Of a DNA stretch of 64,000 nt, positions 52,882 through 61,520 are shown piece after piece (positions within the stretch are counted from its first letter, which is position 1; every line of letters begins with the position of its first letter). Both the position numbers and the translations under genes were made by a program. The stretch is from Verrucomicrobiota bacterium (GTDB lineage: Bacteria; Verrucomicrobiota; Kiritimatiellia; UBA8416; JABMPJ01), in assembly GCA_018648805.1 (NCBI GenBank), contig JABGQM010000025.1, positions 1-64,000 on the forward strand, read 5' to 3'. The notes below the pieces were generated by a model. The model saw only the letters and a program-made list of their open reading frames with translations. It ran no database searches and had not been told where the DNA came from.

Positions 52882-54629
52882 TGCTTCGCACCCCCAACAA
52901 TGATCGCGTTCCGCCACTCAATCCCGCAGGGATAAGACAGGGGTGATGAGGCGTCCGCAATAAGCTCGAACGAGGTCGCGGTACCGAGGTCCACATCAAC
53001 GGCAACACCATCGCCGCCGGGCTGGACGGTATAGGTGCGGTTCGTGGCACCCGTCCGGACATGTGCGGTCATCGTAGCACGGCTATTGGTGACGGGAGCC
53101 AGCACCCCGCGCAATCGCCTGGGTGCCGCAGATTTCGACAGGCCGTACCGGACAGCCGTGCGCGGAAACATGCGAAGTACCGTGCCCCGTTCGTCATCAA
53201 CACGAAGCGGCAGGGGCGGCCGAACCGCGCCGACCCGTTCCCGCACGGCCGACCGCAGACCGGCCAGGGGTGTCACGCCAGCCACGCGACGGGTGACACG
53301 TGCAACGTCGGCGATGGCGAATTCGAGGGCGCCGAGCGCCGCGTGCTTCAGCACCAGCCCATCTCCCGCGAGGGTCAGCGTTCCGGAGAGCGAACTGCCG
53401 TCGACGAGAACAACAGTGGCCGCGGCCGCAACGGGCTTCTTCTCACCAAAAACAAAAGCTAGCACTCGCCCCCGCGGTAGCGGTAGTTGTCCGAGCGTGC
53501 ACTTGATCGATATATTGTCCTTACGGATCCATGACAGCTCACCGGGGATCTTGTTGCCGTTCGCATGAATCAGCGTGCCCGGCTTTGCGGCAACCGACGG
53601 CCCCGGCGCGAAGAGCACCTGCGCAACAATGCTCAACGGCAGGTTGGTCTCTCCTAACATTGCGCTGTCCAGAATCAGCTTGCCGTCTTTCAGGCCGCTG
53701 ACGTTGCCGACGACGGCGTCGCCATTGACCAGCTCCACGCGTCTCCCGGTCGCGCCGCCGGACGTGGCCCCGGTATTCCATGAGAGCAAGCCCTGCAGGT
53801 TCACCGGCTGGCCACCGACCAGCAGGCGCCCCTTCTTGATCACGGCGGGTCCCATGCGCTTGCCGGCTGCCGTCTCCACGTGGGAAACCGTCTTCACGGC
53901 GGCCGGAGGCGCGGCAATCACGCGAACGGCGCCCTTGGTGTCCGGGCTCTGGCACACGCAGTCGACCGTGACATAGCCGAATCCTGCCGTGCTCGTATCG
54001 AGCACCTGGATCCGCGCCATCCTGCCGACATAGTTGGTCACGGTGAAGGCGACCCACTCCAGCATGTCGTCGTTGCGACCGGTGGCGCTACGCACCACCT
54101 TGGCGCATGCCGCGTTGAAGCCATTGGTCGAAGCCACCGGATCCAGGAGCAGGTTGACACAGGCCTCACCGGGCGCGTTGCCGCCGCTGAGCAGGAACGT
54201 CACGTAGGGCTTCTTGATTTCGAACGGCGGCGTAAGCAGGTTTGAAACATGGTGCTCATAAAACGTCGTATTGCCCTCGACATACTCGGCATCGGTGAGA
54301 GGAGCGCCGGCCCGCCAGGTCGTGTAGAGCCGGCCGCCGGACAGGACCCCGAAGCGCCCATGCCGTGTGCCACCCGATATTTCCTGGGGCCAACTCCAGT
54401 GGCCTCCGGAGACGTACCCGTAGTCGGTCGGCACCGTCCAGCCCCTGGGTGGCTGCCCGCTCCTCCCGAGATACTGCTCGTCCCAGATCATGATGTCCGT
54501 TTTGCGCACGAGCGACGGGAGGGGCTTGGGGCTGGGGCCCCGCGCGAAGACCGGCAGAGCCGCCAGGAGAAGGAGCAAAAACACCATCACGCGTGAAGCG
54601 CGCCCTTTGTACTTTCTGTCACACATCAT
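52878..54629 (-). CDS. Exported NPCBM-like beta protein of the MoxR cluster
   Basis: 583 residues. Signal core VMVFLLLLLAALPVFA, a galactose-binding-like domain (about 60-200), a middle of small beta repeats (VLVDGSSLSGTLTLAGDGLV) and a C-terminal NPCBM-like part ending YPCGIEWRNAIIVGGAKQ. Probably binds carbohydrate or envelope material. Overlaps DUF58 and BatA genes by 4 nt on each side. Confidence 0.65.
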   Translation of the reverse strand: MMCDRKYKGRASRVMVFLLLLLAALPVFARGPSPKPLPSLVRKTDIMIWDEQYLGRSGQPPRGWTVPTDYGYVSGGHWSWPQEISGGTRHGRFGVLSGGRLYTTWRAGAPLTDAEYVEGNTTFYEHHVSNLLTPPFEIKKPYVTFLLSGGNAPGEACVNLLLDPVASTNGFNAACAKVVRSATGRNDDMLEWVAFTVTNYVGRMARIQVLDTSTAGFGYVTVDCVCQSPDTKGAVRVIAAPPAAVKTVSHVETAAGKRMGPAVIKKGRLLVGGQPVNLQGLLSWNTGATSGGATGRRVELVNGDAVVGNVSGLKDGKLILDSAMLGETNLPLSIVAQVLFAPGPSVAAKPGTLIHANGNKIPGELSWIRKDNISIKCTLGQLPLPRGRVLAFVFGEKKPVAAAATVVLVDGSSLSGTLTLAGDGLVLKHAALGALEFAIADVARVTRRVAGVTPLAGLRSAVRERVGAVRPPLPLRVDDERGTVLRMFPRTAVRYGLSKSAAPRRLRGVLAPVTNSRATMTAHVRTGATNRTYTVQPGGDGVAVDVDLGTATSFELIADASSPLSYPCGIEWRNAIIVGGAKQ

Positions 54630-55516
54630 TTATTCACAAAGCTCCGTTGCAGCAAATATCCCGAGAGCACGTGCTCGATGGGATCTGCTGTGTTGACGAG
54701 AACATAGTCGACCTGCGTCTTGGTGCAGGCGTTGCGGATCTTGGTAATGAAGCTCGTCAGTTCCTCGAGATACCGGTCGCGAAGGCGGTCCGGCTGCGTG
54801 ATCAGGTCGCCGTCCTCCTCGAGCCCGACAAACTTTGAGGTGCCCTTGAACGGGAAGTTCAGCTCGGCCGGATCGAGAATGTGGAAGACGATCACGTTAT
54901 GACCGCGGAAGCGGAGATGATTGATGCCTTTGATAAACTCGTCCGTGTTGTCCAGCATATCCGAGAACAACACCACCACGCCGCGCCGCGCCATGCGATG
55001 GGCAAAGTTGCTCAGAACCTGACCGATGTCAGTGCGCGGCTTTGGTTCTACCTGTTCCAACTCCCGCGAGATATCCACCAGCACGCCCATGCTGCTCTTG
55101 GGCATGATGTATTTCTGCAATTCCCCGTCGAAGATGCCAATACCAGCCGAATCGCCCTGGTCGACCACCAGATAGGCCAGGCTGGCGGCGAGATACTTTG
55201 CATATTCCAGTTTCGTGATGTTTCCCGACCCGTAGGTCATCGAGCTGCTGACATCGAGCAGTAGATTGGAGACGAAGTTTGTCTCCGCCTCGTAGAGCTT
55301 AATGTAATAGCGGTCACTGCGGGCATAGGATTTCCAATCGATATGCTGCACATCGTCGCCAGGCACATACTGCCGGTAGGCCGTAAACTCACTGCTGATC
55401 CCTCGGGCGGGACTGCGATGCATACCGATACGCATCCCTTCCACGACCTGCCGCGCGACCACGTCGAGCGAGCCGACCTTGGATAGAATGCTCGGATCTA
55501 AGTATGTGCCTTGCAT
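54626..55516 (-). CDS. DUF58-family protein
   Basis: 296 residues with the DUF58 signature GDDVQHIDWKSYARSDRYYI and a vWA-like core LLLDVSSSMTYG, plus VVLFSDMLDN. DUF58 proteins follow MoxR genes almost universally. No Shine-Dalgarno is visible; instead a heptamer array (55519-55553) abuts the ATG. Confidence 0.92.
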   Translation of the reverse strand: MQGTYLDPSILSKVGSLDVVARQVVEGMRIGMHRSPARGISSEFTAYRQYVPGDDVQHIDWKSYARSDRYYIKLYEAETNFVSNLLLDVSSSMTYGSGNITKLEYAKYLAASLAYLVVDQGDSAGIGIFDGELQKYIMPKSSMGVLVDISRELEQVEPKPRTDIGQVLSNFAHRMARRGVVVLFSDMLDNTDEFIKGINHLRFRGHNVIVFHILDPAELNFPFKGTSKFVGLEEDGDLITQPDRLRDRYLEELTSFITKIRNACTKTQVDYVLVNTADPIEHVLSGYLLQRSFVNK

Positions 55517-55518
55517 AA

Positions 55519-55553
55519 TCAGGTGTCAGGTGTCAGGTGCGAGGTGTCAGGAT
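55519..55553 (-). repeat. Heptamer array (ACCTGAC)x5 before the DUF58 start
   Basis: Five units, one degenerate, ending 2 nt upstream of the ATG at 55516, in place of a ribosome-binding site. Confidence 0.9.
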
Positions 55554-55589
55554 ATGGGAGACACCTCGCAGTCTGGGCACCGTATCTCC

Positions 55590-56606
55590 CTACTTGTCCG
55601 CCAACTCAGTGTCTGAGGGAACCGTTTCCAATAGACGCTTGATTACTTCATCCGTGCTGATGCCGTCTGACATCGCCGCAAAATTCAGACCGAGCCGATG
55701 CCGCAGGACGGGCAGAGCCAACGCCTTGATATCATCAAGCGCAACATTGAAGCGTCCGTTGAGTACGGCACGGGCCTTGGCCGCCGTGACCAGGTTGATG
55801 CAGGCACGCGGGCCGCAGCCCCAGGAAATCCAGTCCTTGATGAAATCCGGGGCATCCTCTTCGGCGGGACGCGTAGCGCGCACCAGCGTGGTGACATACT
55901 TCACGAGGTGATCGGCAACCGGAACGCGTTTCACAAGGTCCTGCAGTGCAAGAATATCTTCCTTACCCAGCACAGGCACGATCTTTTCCGCTGTGCGACC
56001 CGTTACGGCGTGAACAATGTTCACCTCTTCATCGAAACTGGGGTAATCGACGTGGACTTTGAACATGAAGCGGTCCAGCTGCGCTTCCGGCAGCGAGTAG
56101 GTCCCCTCCTGATCCAACGGGTTCTGCGTGGCCAGCACGAAGAACGGCAGATCGAGTTTGTAATCCTCGCCGCGCGCCGTGACGGTCTTTTCCTGCATGG
56201 CCTCCAACAGAGCCGCCTGAGTTTTCGGCGGCGTACGATTGATCTCGTCCGCCAGCAGGATGTTGGTAAAGACCGGGCCCGCAGAAAAGATAAACTCGCG
56301 TTTACCGGTTTCCGGATTGTCCTGAAGCATCTCCGTGCCGGTGATGTCCGCAGGCATCAGGTCGGGCGTGAACTGGATTCGGTTGAACGAAAGCGAAAGG
56401 GATTCCGCGATCGTGCTGATCAACAGGGTCTTCGCCAGGCCCGGTACCCCCTCCAGCAGGCAGTGCCCTCGTGAGAAGATCGCGATGATGACCTGGTCGA
56501 TCACCTCCTCCATCCCCACAATGTTCTTCTTTAGCTCATCCAGCATCTGCTGACGCGCCACTCCGAGCTTCTCAACGGCTTTTACGTCGTTAGTTTCTGT
56601 CGTCAT
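55590..56606 (-). CDS. MoxR-family AAA+ ATPase
   Basis: 338 residues. Walker A GVPGLAKT at 53-60, Walker B ILLADEIN with D120-E121, sensor and arginine finger region [22 protein letters not shown]. MoxR ATPases are chaperone-like and activate vWA partners; here two membrane vWA proteins follow in the same operon. The conserved promoter motif at 56672-56735 lies 66 nt upstream. Confidence 0.95.
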   Translation of the reverse strand: MTTETNDVKAVEKLGVARQQMLDELKKNIVGMEEVIDQVIIAIFSRGHCLLEGVPGLAKTLLISTIAESLSLSFNRIQFTPDLMPADITGTEMLQDNPETGKREFIFSAGPVFTNILLADEINRTPPKTQAALLEAMQEKTVTARGEDYKLDLPFFVLATQNPLDQEGTYSLPEAQLDRFMFKVHVDYPSFDEEVNIVHAVTGRTAEKIVPVLGKEDILALQDLVKRVPVADHLVKYVTTLVRATRPAEEDAPDFIKDWISWGCGPRACINLVTAAKARAVLNGRFNVALDDIKALALPVLRHRLGLNFAAMSDGISTDEVIKRLLETVPSDTELADK

Positions 56607-56671
56607 GATGTTTCCTCTTCTTTGTGATCATCCGGCTCTTCACAAGCTAGCTTACTGTGCGTGTTAATTTA

Positions 56672-56735
56672 ACCATATCGCGCTGATACAGAACTAACAA
56701 TTGAATATCCTCCAGAACTCCTTCAAGATCTTCCA
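56672..56735 (-). promoter_or_regulatory. Conserved promoter motif, copy 3 (MoxR operon)
   Basis: TGGAAGATC (56735-56727) and TGGAGGATATT (56714-56704) 21 bp apart, then 26 nt, then TATGGT (56677-56672). The -35 position reads TTGTTA. The leader to the ATG is about 60 nt. Confidence 0.65.
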
Positions 56736-56757
56736 CCAAAACAGAAAAAAGGGAGCT

Positions 56758-58641
56758 CTACTTCACCGGCTTCAACGTAAAGTACTTGATGCTCACGCCC
56801 TTATTCGGGATCTTATGGGTATATTGGATTCGGTTTCGCCCCTCTTTCAGATCGAGTTCAACGGTTTCGGTGTCCATCCAGTCGGCTTTGGTGTAGGGAA
56901 TGTCGACATTCACGAAGGTCCTCCTGTTGACGCGAAGCAGGAATTTCCGGTCCGTGGTTACCGTACATACACGTGCAGTGAACTCGTACTTGCCGGCCTT
57001 AGGGAGTTCCACCGTGTAATTGAGCAATTCCGGGCGCTGGCCACCTAAACTGTAGTGCACTTGCATGCCGCCATCTACGCTTTCCATGAAGAGTATCTTC
57101 TCACCGTTCTCCGGTGATTTGCATGCCGCTACGGGAATGGTGATGGTGCCATCCTTGGCCACGGTGATCTTGCGAAACTTCTCAGGGATCACTATCTGCG
57201 CGATCTCTTCCTTCTCGGTGCTCACATTGGATTCTGCGAGTTCTTCACCCGTGGTCCCTATGTCTTCTATCTTCTGATCTTCGACGATGACGTGTTTTCT
57301 GTAGAGACTCAGCAATCGCCAGAAACCACCGCCTACTCCGTAGTCAAGCGGGGCATCTTCGCCCAGAGCTTGCCCTAACCACTTACACTTCAGCACCTGT
57401 TTATACCCCTCGGGATCTTCTTGCGCCTGTGATTCCAACAGGAACTCCATGGGGGGCATTCCATTGATGTGGCTGCAGAAATAGAAGTGTGGTCCCAGGA
57501 CGGTGGTCCATCCGTCTGGAGTCCAGTGCGCCATGGCCCCATGACCCGGGGAGGGTGCGCGACGAGATGGTATGCCGAACGCATAGCCCGATATTTGCCC
57601 GACAAAAGCGCGCGGGCCACAAACACCGCCTTCGAGGAAGAAGCCCTGAATGCGTGACAGGCCATATTTCTTTAGGTCTTCCGCTTTGGCCCAACCGCCA
57701 TAGGGGATGTCGGTTTTAACGATACGGCAATAGCGCCATCTGTATTCCAGGCGCATGTGGTCGGGACGGTAGTTGCGCATCATCTTTCTGATCCACTCGA
57801 TATCTTCAAGCGTGTAGGAGTCTGGAAAGACAAAGCGATAGTTCCATCCTGTCCCGCCAAGTTTATCAAACGCCGGATCCAGTATGCCGTCGTCGTATGC
57901 CTTCAGGTAATTCAGGTAGTACTTGACCAAGGACTCGGCCGCGGGAACGTCGGGATAAATATAGTGATCGCTCGCACACTGAAGGGATACAGCCAGGGCC
58001 CAGGTTTGAAAGAACCCCTCGTGAGAACGTTCAGTGGCTTTCTGGATGGCCGTGTAGTTTCGCATCGCCTGACCGTAACGTCCGCCGCTGGCCCCTCCCA
58101 GCGTCATGACCTGCACGACGAGTTTGTCGTCATTGAGGAGCTGATCGATCAGCGCCTTTTCCGCTTCGCCCTTTTGCGCAAACCCGGCCAAATGCTTCGG
58201 CGTGGAATCCGTCAGCAGTGCGAATTTGGCCATGATGGCCAGATCTTTCTCGCTGCCTAGAAACGCGTCAACGTCCTTCATGACAGCTCTGACCGCCGGA
58301 AGCATCTTTATCTGTTTTTCAGCAAAGGCAGGGTGGGCCGGGCCGTATCTCAACGTGCGTGGCCTCTTCATGACCGTCACGGTAACAGGCTCGATATTTT
58401 TAAGTGTGCTGAATTGCTTAGTGAACTCAGCCTTAACTTTCTCATCCACCTTGGGTGCCAGGGATACAATCTCTTGCTTCAGATCCTCCAGCATTTTCGT
58501 GTATTCTGCTGCGATCTTTTCGCCCTGTGCCGTGAGCACCGGCGCTTTCCTGCCGCGCGCCTGGGCCATAAAAGGCATAGCCATCAGCGCCACGAAGGTC
58601 GCCACACACCATATTGGAATCAATCTCTGCTTGTTCATCAT
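56758..58641 (-). CDS. Exported transglutaminase-like protein
   Basis: 627 residues. Signal peptide LIPIWCVATFVALMAMPFMA, helical N-terminal part, then a papain/transglutaminase-like core: Cys in FLEGGVCGPRAFVGQISGYA, GIPSRRAPSPGHGAMAHW with the His, and TPDGWTTVLGPHF as third element. The C-terminus is a carbohydrate-binding-like beta sandwich. Function could be peptide or ester cleavage. It stands alone, with its own spacer on both sides. Confidence 0.65.
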   Translation of the reverse strand: MMNKQRLIPIWCVATFVALMAMPFMAQARGRKAPVLTAQGEKIAAEYTKMLEDLKQEIVSLAPKVDEKVKAEFTKQFSTLKNIEPVTVTVMKRPRTLRYGPAHPAFAEKQIKMLPAVRAVMKDVDAFLGSEKDLAIMAKFALLTDSTPKHLAGFAQKGEAEKALIDQLLNDDKLVVQVMTLGGASGGRYGQAMRNYTAIQKATERSHEGFFQTWALAVSLQCASDHYIYPDVPAAESLVKYYLNYLKAYDDGILDPAFDKLGGTGWNYRFVFPDSYTLEDIEWIRKMMRNYRPDHMRLEYRWRYCRIVKTDIPYGGWAKAEDLKKYGLSRIQGFFLEGGVCGPRAFVGQISGYAFGIPSRRAPSPGHGAMAHWTPDGWTTVLGPHFYFCSHINGMPPMEFLLESQAQEDPEGYKQVLKCKWLGQALGEDAPLDYGVGGGFWRLLSLYRKHVIVEDQKIEDIGTTGEELAESNVSTEKEEIAQIVIPEKFRKITVAKDGTITIPVAACKSPENGEKILFMESVDGGMQVHYSLGGQRPELLNYTVELPKAGKYEFTARVCTVTTDRKFLLRVNRRTFVNVDIPYTKADWMDTETVELDLKEGRNRIQYTHKIPNKGVSIKYFTLKPVK

Positions 58642-58681
58642 AAGTCCCTTTTTCTATCTGCTATTCTCTTTTCACAATCCC

Positions 58682-58720
58682 GCATCTTGCATCTTGCATC
58701 TTGCATCGCGCCGAAGGCGC
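58682..58720 (-). terminator. Stop-proximal hairpin plus heptamer module
   Basis: GCGCC-GAA-GGCGC (58708-58720) 10 nt after the stop of the gene at 58731, followed by three GCATCTT units and GCATCGC (58682-58709). Confidence 0.65.
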
Positions 58721-58730
58721 CTCTCCCCCA

Positions 58731-61511
58731 TCACTTCCCCTCGTCCGACAGGGCAAGCCGTATCCGTTTCAGCCAATCATAATACACCCCCACGGGAACG
58801 CCCCCGTGTGCGTAGAATGGGGTGTACTTGGCATGCGGCACTTTCTCTGCATCGGCTTGACGTCGCGCAACTTGTGCTTCGTTGCCTCGGCCGAGCTTTT
58901 CGAGGATCGTTGCTTTGGTCAGATACATTTCCACCACACCATGGCACCTGCATATGCCGGTGTCGTAATCCGCAAAGCGTCTGTCAAGTGCGGCGGCTAC
59001 GTGGGTAAGAGCAGCGGCCCACTCCTTCAGACCCATATGTGCCAATGCCTGGCCGTGGAAGCGGTCAGCAGCCCACCAGCCGAACGTCTGCTGGTCGGGC
59101 GAATCCCCATCAAACAGCTCGAGGGCCTTCTTGAACTCGCCTCTCTCAAGCGCTTCGAACGCGGGATCCACTCTGACCTTCGCAATGTTTGAACCGATCG
59201 CCAGCATCATCGCGAGGCCCGGCCCGCGGTAGGCCTTATATCCGAGTCCGGATATGAACCATGCGATTCTGCCATCGGGCCGAAGCAGCAGCAGGTTTGG
59301 CACTGTGTCTGCCTCCAGTATCCCCAACTTCTGCAGGAGCGGATTGTTCAATCCGCCGGACAACATCCCGGCCTGGCACTCGGGATTGATAGTCTCAGAC
59401 TCTGTTTTTACGGTATTCGTATCCTCGGAAAGAAATACCACGACAGCCTTCACATCCCTGCTTGCGAAGACGCCGGCAAAGGCGCTCACTTGCTTCATCA
59501 AGTTACTTCTTGCGGGTTCAGTCGCCGGTGGCTCAACAAAGATCACGCCAAGCGTCTTGCCTGCGGCCACTTCTGGAATCTTGATGCTTCCTCCACCGAC
59601 CTTCTTGAGTTCAAACTGCAATCGACGACTTCTGTCAACGGGATGGCCAAGCCCTGAGATCATGATCCGGTATTCATATTTCTGCGACCTTACATAGCCA
59701 AAACCACCGGGAGTCGCCCAGAAATTGCGATAGCAATGGTGATGATCACGCAAGAACGCGTACACAGGCCATAACGCCGGATTTAGATTCTCCTCCATAC
59801 TCAAGAGTCTCTGCCCGTACGTCTCGTGTGCTGTACTGGCATTGGCCCCCAGTGCAAGGATCGCTGCCGCCGCAAGTGCTGACGCAGGGGCTCTCTCCCC
59901 TCCCGACTGCTCGATGAGGTCAGACAGTATCACCTCGGGATCACCACCGTTGCGCAATGCCTCATTGGCAAGGCAAAAGCGCGCTACCACATCTGCGCCG
60001 GCCGGTAGCTTCATGCCCAACACCGTCTCGGCTTCATTGACGGCCGCGTCAAGATATTCTGCATTCCGAGCAAGTCGCCACATGCCCAACAAGGCCATGA
60101 TCCTGCGGTTGCGCACCGGCCACACGTCCTTCGCTTGGGAGTGCGTCTCGATCACAGAAGCAGAGAGTTTTTCGGCCTTACGATAGTTCGCAAGCGACTC
60201 CTTCTGCGTCAGGCGGTAGCGGAATGGCGGCGTGACAAAGCACGCCTGAATAGCCTGCAGCGTTTCGGCAGGTACCGAAGCGTCGTGTCCCGACACATGC
60301 CCAACCAGAAAGTCACCGTTGAAGAGATACTGCAACTGAGCCAGATAGCGCAACGCATCAAGCCTGATCTCAAGTTCCGCGATATTCCATCCCCCGGGCG
60401 CCCCCTGGTAGACATCGGCGCTATCAGCGTCCCCCTTACGCTTGGGGACGTGGACCAGGAGCGAGTGGCCCTGGGCATTCACATACAGAGCGCCGGGATC
60501 TCGTCGCATATAGGCCTGGTATGTCGAACTCTTTCTTCCGCCGGGCAGATGCAATGCCGTCCAGTCCAAGCCCAGACTGCGCAGCTTTTTCTCTCCCGCA
60601 TCGGGAAGTCCGTCCAGATTGAAACTGTAGACATCCAACAGATCTGCATGCCTGGCCTGGATCTCCCTGAGTGCCTTGAGATGTACGTCGATGTCGGGCG
60701 TCTGCTGCGACCAGAAGTAGCAGACGTACTGGTGCCCCAGCCGATCGTTTGGAAAGACAAACGTTCTGCCCCCATTGCGCTTGTAGCTCCCGCTGAAGAC
60801 AGCGTCTATCGGGCCACCAGCGTTCTTCTTCCGCCTGAACTCGATGACGGAGTGGTCTCCCCCAAAACGCTCTGCCATTGTAGCGCTGATCTTTTTTTCG
60901 AGGTCGAATTCTTGAAGCCTGATGGCAACCTTACGGCCTATCGTCAGGCTCTTCCATTCTACCGATGTCCCGCGGTACTTTGAGAGCAGCTTTTCCAGCG
61001 CTTCGGCCCTTTCCGCGGCCGTGGCTTCGGCTTCCGCCAGCGTCCTGTCAGAGAGGAGCATATCGGCCTCGAAACGAGACTCCGCATACGCGTCCGGTGC
61101 ATTGAGCAGCCGGGCGGCCGTCTCGAAGATGGCGTCCCGGTGCTGCTCCGTGCGTTCGATCATGAGGAGCCTTTTCTGAGACTGGAACAGAATGTCCAGC
61201 ACGGCAAATCGGTTCGCCGCTTCGGGAGATGCCTCGAACAGTGCCGACGCCTGACGCGCAACGCTCTTGCAGGCCATCCGGGCCTCGATCGCCGACTTCC
61301 CAAACGCGCCCTGCTTCAGTTCCTGTTCGAGCGCGGTGAGCTCGCTCTGGGGAATGGGGGCTTGTTCGGCAAGGCAGACCGGAGCTGCAAAAAGAAGGCA
61401 CGTGACGACTGCTACCGATAGCCGTCGAATGCTGTCGATTGCTGCCGATTCTCTCCCTGATACCCCGAGGCAAGCTCGGGGATCGAGCTCCTGACACCTG
61501 ACATCTGACAC
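58731..61511 (-). CDS. Exported TPR/thioredoxin-fold protein, paralog of 20277
   Basis: 926 residues. It shares ACKSVARQASALFEASPEA, FPNDRLGHQYVCYFWSQQTP and LDWTALHLPGGRKS with the protein at 20277. The thioredoxin CxxC place is SQQT, so it is redox-dead. A second TlpA-like domain has AGKTLGVIFVEPPATEP and VPNLLLLRPDGRIAW, followed by a TPR-like tail absent from the paralog. The ATG lies inside a TGTCAGG heptamer array, and the n-region contains a CCCCGAG/CTCGGGG palindrome (61463-61481) and decamers (61411-61450). Confidence 0.78.
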   Translation of the reverse strand: MSDVRCQELDPRACLGVSGRESAAIDSIRRLSVAVVTCLLFAAPVCLAEQAPIPQSELTALEQELKQGAFGKSAIEARMACKSVARQASALFEASPEAANRFAVLDILFQSQKRLLMIERTEQHRDAIFETAARLLNAPDAYAESRFEADMLLSDRTLAEAEATAAERAEALEKLLSKYRGTSVEWKSLTIGRKVAIRLQEFDLEKKISATMAERFGGDHSVIEFRRKKNAGGPIDAVFSGSYKRNGGRTFVFPNDRLGHQYVCYFWSQQTPDIDVHLKALREIQARHADLLDVYSFNLDGLPDAGEKKLRSLGLDWTALHLPGGRKSSTYQAYMRRDPGALYVNAQGHSLLVHVPKRKGDADSADVYQGAPGGWNIAELEIRLDALRYLAQLQYLFNGDFLVGHVSGHDASVPAETLQAIQACFVTPPFRYRLTQKESLANYRKAEKLSASVIETHSQAKDVWPVRNRRIMALLGMWRLARNAEYLDAAVNEAETVLGMKLPAGADVVARFCLANEALRNGGDPEVILSDLIEQSGGERAPASALAAAAILALGANASTAHETYGQRLLSMEENLNPALWPVYAFLRDHHHCYRNFWATPGGFGYVRSQKYEYRIMISGLGHPVDRSRRLQFELKKVGGGSIKIPEVAAGKTLGVIFVEPPATEPARSNLMKQVSAFAGVFASRDVKAVVVFLSEDTNTVKTESETINPECQAGMLSGGLNNPLLQKLGILEADTVPNLLLLRPDGRIAWFISGLGYKAYRGPGLAMMLAIGSNIAKVRVDPAFEALERGEFKKALELFDGDSPDQQTFGWWAADRFHGQALAHMGLKEWAAALTHVAAALDRRFADYDTGICRCHGVVEMYLTKATILEKLGRGNEAQVARRQADAEKVPHAKYTPFYAHGGVPVGVYYDWLKRIRLALSDEGK

Positions 61512-61518
61512 CTGATCC
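61411..61518. repeat. Decamer array, palindrome and heptamer array at one gene start
   Basis: Decamers GCTACCGATA, GCCGTCGAAT, GCTGTCGATT, GCTGCCGATT (61411-61450); perfect hairpin 61463-61481; heptamers CTGACAC/CTGACAT/CTGACAC/CTGATCC (61491-61518) spanning the ATG of the gene at 61511. Confidence 0.92.
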
Positions 61519-61520
61519 TC

